From NCBI GenBank assembly GCA_949316235.1, contig OX438744.1:186001-250000 (forward strand): a stretch of 64,000 bases of DNA, in the 5' to 3' direction. The stretch's first letter is position 1. Each line of letters opens with the position of its first letter. Origin of the DNA: Oegoconia quadripuncta (Eukaryota > Arthropoda > Insecta > Lepidoptera > Autostichidae). Shown here one piece after another: positions 45,181 through 53,905 of this stretch. The notes beneath the pieces were generated by a model. That model saw only the letters and a list, made by a program, of their open reading frames with translations. It did not search any database and was not told where the DNA came from. A program made the translations under genes and the position numbers.

Positions 45181-47169
45181 ACAAAAAAGGTAAACCTATC
45201 ACATTTGAGAGTATTTGGCTGAGAAGCGCATGTGTTAATTCCAAAGGAATTACGCACAAAGCTTGAGCCAAAAACACAAACCTGCATCTTCGTAGGATAT
45301 TCCTCTCAAAGCAAAGCTTATCGCCTTATAAATCCGAAGAATACGAGGAAAATAATAATCGCAAGGGATGTTGTCTTCATTGAAGATAAGCCAATGTCTT
45401 CAAATGAACCTGCTACACCCAACTTTCCAAGTTAACCGGTCGATATACCAGAGGTGTTAGAAATCCACCTACCATCAACATCATCATCTTTACCACCAGA
45501 GGAAACGACTCCTGACAATCCGGTAACAACAGACAATGATGAAAATGTGACTGAAAATGAGAGAAGATATCCACAAAGAGAGCGCCGGCCACCAATACGA
45601 TACCCGGAAGATGACGGCACAACTCTCTACATGGTTTCAAATGACTACGAACCTGATTCTTATAAAGAAGCCGTTGAAGATTCAAACAAAGAAAAATGGT
45701 TAGAAGCTATGAAAGCTGAATATAACTCTCTTATAAAAAATGGAACGTGGACACTGGTAGATAAACCTAATGACAGAAAAGTGATTAAATGCAAATGGGT
45801 GTACAGAATTAAGAAAAACACGGATGGCGAAATTGTAAAATATAAAGCAAGACTTGTAGCAAAAGGTTTCACGCAAGTCTGTGGCGTAGATTATAGTGAA
45901 ACTTTCTCTCCAGTCGCTAGATTGTCATCAATCCGTCTTGTAATAGCATTTGCAGCCAAACTCAACTTACAACTCGACCATTTAGATGTCGAAACTGCCT
46001 TTCTCAATGGTGACTTAGAGGAGACGATTTATATGCAACAGCCTGAAGGCTTTACCACTGAAGTAAACAAGGTGTGTCTGCTCAAAAAATCGCTCTATGG
46101 GTTAAAACAAGCGCCTCGGCAGTGGAATAAGAAGGTTTGCGAAGCTATGGCAACTCTTTCTCTCAAACAAGTTGAAACCGAGCACTGCATCTATTACTAT
46201 AACAAAGATAAACTAGTACTTGTAGTTTGTGTATTCGTCGATGACTTCTTTATCATGAGTAACGATAAAGAATTAAAAGAGAACTTCAAAAATAAATTGA
46301 AGAAACTATTTGTTGTCAAAGACCTCGGTATCTTGAAAGATTGTTTAGGAATCAGAGTTACACAACAAGATAATTGCATCACGTTAGACCAAACGAACTA
46401 TATTCAAAAACTTATAGAAAAGTTCGGCATGGTAGATGCCATCCCAATTTCAACTCCACTAGAAACTGGAACCAGACCTGTGTTACCAGAAAAAGAAGAA
46501 GAACGCATCGATCTGCCATACCAGCAGCTTATTGGGTCTTTAATGTATATTTCCATTGGCACAAGACCTGATATTTCCCATGCAATCTCTCTTTTAAGCC
46601 AATTTAACACACATTACGGGGAGGTACACTGGAAAGCTGCCAAAAGAGTTCTCAGGTATCTTAAGGCAACGAAACACCTGAAAATCAAGTATTTCAAAAC
46701 AGACGATGACGTGACAGGATATGCTGACGCTGACTACGGAAGCAACTTAATTGACAGACGGTCATTTACTGGCTATGTATTTAAACTGTCAGGAGCACCC
46801 ATATCATGGGAAGCAAGAAAACAAAAGACAGTTGCACTTTCTACTACGGAAGCGGAGTATATGTCACTCAGCGAAGCTTGTAAAGAAGCGATTCATCTCA
46901 GAACTTTAGTGAAGGAAGTCTTTAACATAGACACGCCGGTCAAGGTCTACTGTGACAACCAAAGTGCAATAAAACTCACCAAAAACAGCAGTTATCACTC
47001 ACGCACTAAGCACATAGACATAAGACACCACTTCCTCAGAGACTCCTTATTACAAAAACAATTTTGTCTGGAATATCTGCCAACAAAAAATATGACAGCC
47101 GATATTTTAACGAAACCGCTCTCAAAATTAAAGCACACTAAGTGCATACAATTGTTAGGTTTAGTTTAA
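45181..47169 (+). pseudogene. Copia pol: integrase C-terminus, reverse transcriptase, RNase H
   Basis: The product would copy the element RNA and remove the template. The first part reads NLSHLRVFG, an in-frame TGA where copia has Cys, then IPKELRTKLE (integrase C-terminal side). A TAA at 45433-45435 is the second in-frame stop. From 45454 a 571-codon frame is intact: YPQRERRPPIRY linker (39-50), KCKWVYRIK (112-120), LDVETAFLNG with D179, SLYGLKQAPRQW (213-224), the catalytic FVDD (261-264), RNase H D425 in ADADYGS, E466 in TEAEYM and D501 in YCDNQS, and the TADILTKPL end. All RT and RNase H catalytic residues are present; protease and the integrase core are not. Confidence 0.92.
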
Positions 47170-47227
47170 GTTGGTTAAGTTCTAGATTCGGATTGTTTTA
47201 TGTATATACTTTGTAAATATCACACTT

Positions 47228-47339
47228 AGTTATACAGGATGTCTATACCAAATTATACAAGGTGTCTATACCAAGTTATACAAGGTGTCAATACCAAGTT
47301 ATACAAGGTGTCAACACCAAGTTATACAGGGTGTTCAAA
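47228..47339 (+). repeat. 23-bp tandem repeat, about five units, inside the copia element
   Basis: CAAGTTATACAAGGTGTCAA followed by TAC/CAC recurs with a 23-base period between pol and the 3' LTR. Units vary at a few positions. This is part of the element's 3' untranslated region. Confidence 0.85.
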
Positions 47340-47393
47340 CTTTATTGTACAGCATGTTCATATTAATGTTTCACGAATCCTATTACGGGGAGG

Positions 47394-47585
47394 TATTAAA
47401 ACTATTTGGTTCCTTTATAATAGGCCATTACACATTATTTTAAATATGTTTTTTCTACTCTTCCTTTTATAGCTGTCAGTTTGTTTGTTTACCTTTACTC
47501 TTTTATCTTACTTCTTGTCAGTTCGTTGTACTTATGAAATATATCACAATACGCTAACCATTGTGTTCCTCATTACTAAACAGGA
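47394..47585 (+). repeat. 3' LTR of the copia element
   Basis: 192 bp, same ends as the 5' LTR, preceded by the purine tract GGGGAGG. Confidence 0.88.
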
Positions 47586-47590
47586 AATAA

Positions 47591-47690
47591 GAAAGTGGAT
47601 TAACAGGGAAATAGACGAATGAGGAAATGGACGAACAGGGAAAATGACAAACTGCGAAATGGACGAACTGGGAAAGAGAAGGGAACTTAA
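47591..47690. repeat. Degenerate GAAATGGACGAA minisatellite
   Basis: GGAAATAGACGAATGAGG, AAATGGACGAACAGGG and GAAATGGACGAACTGGG follow one another at about 18-base spacing. The same words occur just left of the copia element (44810-44841), so the copia inserted into this array. Confidence 0.65.
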
Positions 47691-48444
47691 TGATAAATAC
47701 CTTACAAGTTTTGCGAATTTCGTTAATTTATTATGTGGAGCGATTCCCTTGCTGGTCATCATTCCACCAGTTTCTAATTTGTGACCGAACATATTATTAA
47801 AGTTAATTTAATTTAAATTGTCCTCCATCACCAGCTGCTGTCTATTTTCCTTTGTTTCTCGTCACATCAACAACATCATAATTCCCCTCACATGACGCGC
47901 CTTGTATCGGTGTCCGTGGGAGGATTTGCCTTAATTATTTACATTGTTTTTATTTCATTGTTGTTTTCGGGGTTTGAAGATCAGATTTGTTACGTTTTGT
48001 CTGAATATATTAGTATCACGCTCTCTCAATATCTCGTAGCGTGACACAGACCTTTATTGTAAGGCCCATTATATATTTTATTATACTCAAACCAAATAGT
48101 AATAAAGCTTGATTCTAACTCTGAATACTCGTACACACAACTCATCCAATATGGTGGATTAGATAGTGTTTTAACGAGAGACTTATCAAATAAGCTTCAA
48201 ACAGTGCGCTCGCAAGCCGACGGTGAAAGTTAACCCTCTGCGTGCGGCCGAGGTAAGCCACTAGCTTAAGTCACCCACGATACGTGACGTCACAGACGCC
48301 GCCCGACCGCGCCCGGTCCCGGAAGATAATACTTTATCTCGAATATGGATGTGAATGGTTATCCGCTTTTTAATTAAATAACATGAAATCAACTGCGTGC
48401 ACTCAGTTGCTGAGAGTTTGTGTTTTCAAGACGCTCAATTGAAA
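47691..48444. other. Unassigned sequence
   Basis: No gene. A TGACGTCA palindrome (48285-48292) lies in a GC-rich block (48230-48325) of possible regulatory character. Confidence 0.3.
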
Positions 48445-48720
48445 GTGAGGATGTGGTCGAAGTGATCTCAGTAGATGTGCATTCACCTTGCTCTTGAAGA
48501 GCCCATGGTTGTAGGATTCAGGAAAGACTGACTCATTATAGAACTCTATAATAGAAGCCTTCGCAGTTCGCATTACGAATGATAGTTGTTGGTTTTCCCA
48601 AGAAAATAAAATTAATAAATTAGTTGAACTAAGAGGTTCAACGTTCGTTCGTTATTCGAAGTTATAACTACATGCGGGTGGAATCCCTCCCCATGCCTAT
48701 TCAGCCAGATACCAATATTG
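48445..48720 (-). mobile_element. LINE tail family P, diverged and interrupted
   Basis: AGGATTCAGGAAAGACTGAC and GGTGGAATCCCTCCCCATGC match the reverse complement of family P (VFPESYN and RRGEGFHP segments). About 110 unrelated bases separate the two parts, and a second CAATATTGTAGGATTTTGG resembles the first. Confidence 0.5.
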
Positions 48721-49194
48721 TAGGATTTTGGATAGATTGACGTAGGACCTGACTGCACCTTAATCTCCAGAGTAGGAAATGCGGGAACTCTAAATGTGAG
48801 CATGACAGAATTGAACTACAGCCAGCCAATCATCGCCCGGCCTCGCTAATGACTCAAGGCCGATCGCACCGCCGGGCGGTCCCACCTGCGCCGAGCACTC
48901 GTTAGTCCGAATGCGCTTGGAGAGCTAATCAGCCATCACTCGCCACACCACACACACATATACTGCTTCATCTGTTCGGCATTGTGATAACAATACATTA
49001 TTTCGTTTTCTTTCATACAGTTGCCATTCATACATACATCGACAAAGTCAGTAATTCATTCAAAGGGTTATGAATACGCTTTTTCAATAACGTTCCTCTT
49101 GATATACAAAGTCTTCCTTTCAATAAATTTAACGATACTGTAAAACAGAAACTCATTAAATGAGCATATTTATAAAATATGAGACTATTTAATG
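48721..49194. other. Unassigned sequence
   Basis: Nothing recognised apart from a GC-rich patch at 48830-48900. Confidence 0.3.
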
Positions 49195-49415
49195 ATAATC
49201 ATCCCTGGACATAACCAGCTCGTTCGCATGCCAGGCTATTTCACAATTAATGATGAAATATAAAAACCTTTTTGTAATATAAAAACCTGTTTTTAAAAGA
49301 GCAACCCGTCGAGTTTCATGCTTATTCTTCTCAAGGGAAGAATGTCTTTTGAACAAGTAGTAGCTTAAAAAATTGTAAAACTGACTATTTTAAGTGTACC
49401 CTGTGTACATACCAA
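49195..49415 (+). mobile_element. Unclassified 200-bp repeat R
   Basis: It opens GATAATCATCCCTGGACATA, includes TTCATGCTTATTCTTCTCAA and AACTGACTATTTTAAGTGTA, and closes CCTGTGTACATAC. The same order is found at 59835-60030 and, inverted, at 56560-56755. It probably is a LINE 3' UTR. Confidence 0.65.
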
Positions 49416-49417
49416 TT

Positions 49418-49662
49418 ATCGAAGTCAAACAATGTCTAGCGCGGTCACTCCTTGGGTAGGTGACCACTGTTAAATGCTTCGGAGGCATGTTAAATAGCCG
49501 GTTTAAATCCAAGCCAGTGACCTAAAAACACCGACGGTCAGGTGGGGCCACTAGTCGGACACAAATCTAGCAATCCGCACTGGGCCCGCCTGGTGGATTA
49601 TGGCCCATACTCTCTCTCAGTGAGAGGACGGGCAAAGCTGTTGATGATGACCTCTTATGAGC
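49418..49662 (+). mobile_element. 5S-derived SINE, copy 4 (head retained)
   Basis: The head GAAGTCAAACAATGTCTAGC plus GCGGTCACTCCTTGGGTAGG and TGACCAC follows 5S rRNA positions about 48-95, A box through C box, with a handful of changes. The body reads GGAGGCATGTTAAATAGCCG and GGGCCACTAGTCGGAC. The tail reads GGTGGATTATGGCCCATACT and ends TGTTGATGATGACC. It directly follows repeat R. Confidence 0.7.
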
Positions 49663-50440
49663 CTTCAATAATAATACACATCAGAATTTCCGAAAACACG
49701 AGAAGAAAATCGATTCACACTTCGTTTCCACGCAACACACACACACACACACCAGCACAACATTGTTATACTCGAACCTTTAGTTTCCGTTACAATTTTT
49801 GTTTCTTTTTTTGTGTAACCTATACTGACACTATATTGTAAGAATGCGGGAAGCTACTGACCCCTGAAATACAGATTGCTTTAGTTTAGGAGTCAGGGCG
49901 CAGGTACGCGTGGTGCGTTTGCCCGCGTCAAAAAAAAAAAAGAACAAAGAAGTCAGGGCTGCTGCCTGATCTGTTACATGTGTCACATGACAGATTTTAG
50001 ATATTTTTTATTATTATTATTATAGATAAGATTTGACCTGGTTCATTAGTGAAGCTCACTGGTTGTAGATGTTTATAAAGATAAGTGGTGAGTCTGTGCG
50101 ACGCGCACTACGTACATACTTAGATATATATAGGTCATAATACGGATAAGTGACATTAAGCTGGAGCAAGCGAGCTGAGCCTAATCTCCGGCGGGGCGGG
50201 CCGGTCCGGCGCCCGAACATCCAATTATCTTTAATGTTATTCTTGCAGGTCCCATTCAGACTCGACAAAGAACATTTCAGACCGAACGGCTCTCTTGGAT
50301 ATAAAATAAAAAAGCTTTATTATTAAACTTACATACACATCGCTTAACTTTGCCAATAACGAAATGCAACTGCGCCACTAGTGTGTTCACAATTATATTT
50401 TTCTATTATCAACCAACGTTGCCATTTCTGTCCCTAGATC
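49663..50440. other. Unassigned sequence
   Basis: A short (CA)n run lies at 49736-49754 and an A run at 49931-49941. No gene. Confidence 0.3.
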
Positions 50441-50767
50441 CGCCTCCGTGGCTCAATGTAAACAACATTGGGTTTACGATTCGGAGGTCGCGGGTTCGAT
50501 CCCCAGCGGGGTACATGTTTAAGTACTCGGTTTGGTTGGTGGTAGGACATTTTAAATGTCCGTTTGGCTAGCTACCACCATCTTATCTAAATCTGTCGCC
50601 AAACAGCAATGTTAATAGCATTGTTGTGTTCGGGTTGTCAGAGATAAGATAGCCAGTCCCCCAAAGGGTTTCCGGGTCAGTACGCTTCCATCTTCGACTT
50701 CATCTTCATTTAACATCAGGTATGATTGAGGTCAAGTACGAACCCGTTGTGCATAAAAAAAAAAAGA
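50441..50767 (+). mobile_element. SINE family B, best full-length copy
   Basis: The tRNA-like head CGCCTCCGTGGCTCAATGTA (A-box region) is followed by GGTCGCGGGTTCGATCCCCA (B box). The body GCTAGCTACCACCATCTTAT and CAGTACGCTTCCATCTTCGA lead to a TAACATCAGGTATGATTGAG end and a poly-A tail. About 325 bp. Used here as the reference for the other copies. Confidence 0.88.
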
Positions 50768-51504
50768 GATGTCATAATACTGGGTTGAGAAGGTGCCAAA
50801 CCATAGATATATACCTTCTGTAACATAGTAGCGATGATATAGATGAGGTTACATCGGAACCACAGTCATATAAGGCTTCTATGAACTGAAATAGCCATTC
50901 TCAAATGTTATGAACGGCTCCCTCGCCGCTCCGCCACTCGCCCATTTGTTAGACCAACAGTGTGGCTTGTCGAAGCGATATTAATACTTGCTGGGGCGAT
51001 ATCTCGCGCTATTTATCTGGGAAGCCACAGGAAGGAAGCCCGCCGGGGCTCGGTCGAACGAGATCCTTTCAATGTATCACTGACTTGCGTAATCTTCCTT
51101 ATACGTTATCATATATCACGATTTCAGTTTTGTTTATGGAATTTCATAACAAAATGTCCCATTTAATTAAGTAAATGATTTATATATTTCTACAGTTTTC
51201 TATAAAAACATGCATACCTAACGTTACGTCCTATGTGCTAAAATAATAGTATAGTCAGTGGTATCCCAACAAAAGCGATGCTCGAAGCAATATCCATGGC
51301 ACAGATTACTAATAAGTTATGTCCATGGTTCCTTTTTAAAAGATATCTCATCAAAATCGTTAAAAAGAAAATATTTTCCATGTATTACTATACTGTGGTA
51401 TTACGATCAGTTTTCCTCACTTTGTCGCGCGTCGCGTCGAATGAGTTATTTTTACTTGGCATTACTTTTAGTAACATAGTTCCTAAGTATGCTATTGTCA
51501 GTAA
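50768..51504. other. Unassigned sequence
   Basis: No gene or repeat recognised. Confidence 0.3.
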
Positions 51505-51745
51505 GCGTCGGTGGCTCAGCGGATAAGTCGCGGTATCCCAATTTAGGAGGTCCAGGTTCGATTCCCAGGCAGGCCAATGTACCAATGAGTTTTTAAATCT
51601 AAGTTAATTACTTATATGCATTTATCCGACTGCTTTTAAACTGTGGAGGAAACATCGTGAGGAAACCTGTATGGCTGAGAAATAAAAATTCAAAGGCATG
51701 TGAAGTCCCCAACCCGCTTTGGGCCAACGTGGTGGACTATGGCCC
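51505..51745 (+). mobile_element. tRNA-derived SINE family C
   Basis: The head GCGTCGGTGGCTCAGCGGAT (A box) is followed by the B box GGTCCAGGTTCGATTCCCAG, the GTGGAGGAAACATCGTGAGG body and the tail GGTGGACTATGGCCCATAC. The tail segment matches the end of the 5S-derived SINE. The copy stops in mid-tail at the junction with a LINE tail. Confidence 0.8.
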
Positions 51746-51746
51746 A

Positions 51747-51912
51747 TACGAGTACGACATTGGAACCTTCAAGAAACGAGCCTACACCTTCCTCAAAGGC
51801 CGGCAACGCATCTGTGACCCTTTTGGTGTTGCGGGTGTCCATGGGCGGCGGCGATTGCTTTCCATCAGGTGACCCGCACGCTCGTTTGCCGCCCTCTCAT
51901 ATAAAAAAAAAT
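51747..51912 (+). mobile_element. LINE tail (same family as 22232-22715)
   Basis: Encodes [20 protein letters not shown] and [14 protein letters not shown], then the short 3' UTR and an A run at 51902-51911. No spacer separates it from the SINE on its left. Confidence 0.8.
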
Positions 51913-52316
51913 ACGTCATATACGAGGGAAGGCCTATATCCCTGGCAGTAGGATGCTTACGGGCTGATAATGATGCTAAATCAAATTTGAAATGCGGAAT
52001 GTTTATATATTATTGTTATTATGCTTTGCTGCTCAATTCTCACGATTAATATTTTTCCTATTAACTTGTAGTACTGTTTCGTATTTCTCGGCCTTATACA
52101 CGAATGTTTAGAGTAAAACAAAAGTTTTTGAAAATTACTATAATGAATATAGCTGTCCATCACAGAGGGCGCCTCGCCTGCCTGTCCTGTGGCCGCCATA
52201 TTCACTTCATTATCTGTTTTCGTGCAGTACCGGCCGGTTACACTTAAAAAATATCAATTATTTTCCGTTGAAAATCAGTTGTTTTAGTGTATTTTTTAAG
52301 CAATATTAGCTTTAAA
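51913..52316 (+). other. Unassigned; right part probably DIRS-like 5' leader
   Basis: The left part is AT-rich without features. From about 52150 (ACAGAGGGCGCCTCGCCTGC) composition changes and leads into the gag start at 52317. No terminal repeat could be confirmed. Confidence 0.3.
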
Positions 52317-52459
52317 ATGGGGGAAAAAATGTAAACGCAGTGACAGGGATAGCAGTGACCGTTTAAGAAAAAGAATCAAGAAACTGGAAGATAAATTACG
52401 AAAGCGACGGCATAGGTCATACTCCAATACATCTACTCATAGTTCCCGTTCGAGATCAC

Positions 52460-52863
52460 GTATGTTTTTTGCTTTGTTTACCCACATTTATAAGTATACA
52501 TAACGATTATGAGTTAGTAGTGTAAACGTAGGTAAATAGTGATGCGAACAATACGTAAGGTTTGTTGCCTTCACTTACATTATTACTTTATATATAGTAA
52601 TAAAATGAGCTAGGGTTGTCACCCTTATTGAAATAACGATACGTTATTATGGGGCAATATCGTGATGCGTACAGTACGTTCGGGACTGCAGCCTTCACAT
52701 GCTTACCCCCTTTATAATTTGGCCTGGCATTAACGATAGTGATGCGAACAATACATGTCGGGATTGTTTCCTTCACGGAACTACTTTCTTCTTGTTAATA
52801 CCTACAATGAAATTGTGATGCGAATGATTTTTGGGATCATTACCTTCACTGTACCCTTTGCAG
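52460..52863 (+). other. Putative phase-1 intron in the gag gene (404 bp)
   Basis: It starts GTATGTTTTTTGC after CGAGATCAC and ends ACTGTACCCTTTGCAG before GTTCGGAATC. Joining C (52459) to GT (52864-52865) completes an arginine codon and keeps both flanks in one frame. The interval is full of stops in that frame upstream of 52755. The alternative is that the left SR-rich segment is unrelated. Confidence 0.6.
52539..52850 (+). repeat. Four GTGATGCG...CCTTCAC units inside the intron
   Basis: Units start at 52539, 52662, 52739 and 52815. Each is 35-38 bases, begins GTGATGCG and ends CCTTCAC, so its ends are a short imperfect inverted repeat (GTGA/TCAC). The middles (AACAATAC, TACAGTAC, AACAATAC, AATGATTT) vary. 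No function is known to me. Confidence 0.75.
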
Positions 52864-53905
52864 GTTCGGAATCACCTGATCCTGCACGCTACTATCGTAA
52901 TACTCAATTCGAAAAAGATTATTCTGACGATAATATTAGTGGACTTACGGTGCAAAATAGATCTACTCCAGTACCTGTTCACAATGAAGTGTATACAACA
53001 CACAAGCATCCTGAAACTGACGAAACGTTGCACCTACCATCCACGTCGGCTGCTGCGGCTATAGAAGAAAATACTGTTGTGGATAAAAATTAAATTATTA
53101 ACCTAGATGAAGACATACTCACGTTGTTGGGTGATGCTCCTAAAAACGAATCTCCTATAGGAAAAGACACTCATAACGATATTGCAACGAGACTGCAAGA
53201 TGTTTTACAAAACGGATTGAAAAAAGAACTTAAAGATAAAATAACAGAAGAGTATCCTATTCCTGGAAATTGTCAAATGTTCAAAGCACCGGTTTTAAAC
53301 GCCGAAATCAAGGCAGCTGTATCAGATCTTCTCCAAAAGAAAGATAATTCTTTAGCAGCGCGTCAAGGGCAGATTGGCGTAGCTTTGACAGCTTTAACTT
53401 CCGCTTTAGATATTTTAGTATCTGAAAAATCCGAAACTAGTCAACTTCTTCTCAAACACATTAGCAATGCATCTCGCTTACTGTGTGATTCACACTTTAT
53501 TGATACTAAAATGCGACGCAACTTCTTGATTTCGACCCTAAACAACAAACTGAAAGATACATTAAAAGAATCCAAGAGGGATAAATATTTATTCGGTGAA
53601 GAATTACCTGAGAAGTTAAAAGCCACAAAAGCTATAAATAAATCTAGTCAAGATTTAAAATTTTCTAAGCCTAAGTCAACCGTTGCGAAAAACGTTACGA
53701 CAACTTCCAGTGCGACAAATAATTTAAACTGGAAACACCCGCAGCCCAATACACAGAATCCACATCGGAAACCGACATCGGCGCCTTATCGGACTGCGGG
53801 TCCATCAGCGTCTCACCGGGGCGAGACTGCGCGCAAGATGCCGTCATCACGTGCCACGAAGACCAATGCACGTTACCGGCAGCACAGGAGATTCTAGATC
53901 CTCAG

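Larger units (their letters stand above)
44847..47585 (+). mobile_element. Ty1/copia LTR retrotransposon, internally deleted (2739 bp)
   Basis: It has two LTRs of 191 and 192 bp with about two differences, a 5-bp target duplication AATAA (44842-44846, 47586-47590), a tRNA primer site and a polypurine tract (GGGGAGG at about 47387-47393). A complete copia element is about 5 kb; here most of gag, protease and most of integrase are absent, leaving a short gag start joined to the integrase end, RT and RNase H. It could only move with proteins supplied by another copy. It is inserted in a degenerate minisatellite. Confidence 0.9.
52317..53897 (+). pseudogene. DIRS-like retroelement gag, two exons
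   Basis: Gag-like first ORF of a DIRS-type retroelement, with RNA packaging as its presumed role. Exon 1 (52317-52459) codes for a basic, SR-rich start (RKRIKKLEDKLRKRRHRSYS, SSRSRSR). Exon 2 (52864-53897) continues in frame SESPDPARYYRN and includes LDEDILTLLGDAPKNESPIG, LQDVLQNGLKKELKDKITEE, FKAPVLNAEIKAAVSDLLQK and ISNASRLLCDSHFIDTKMRR, a layout I recognise from DIRS gag proteins. Damage: the ATG at 52317 is one register off the exon 1 frame (likely a one-base change in the G/A run at 52319-52329), and a TAA at 53091-53093 interrupts exon 2. The last about 170 bases overlap the RT frame. Confidence 0.65.
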
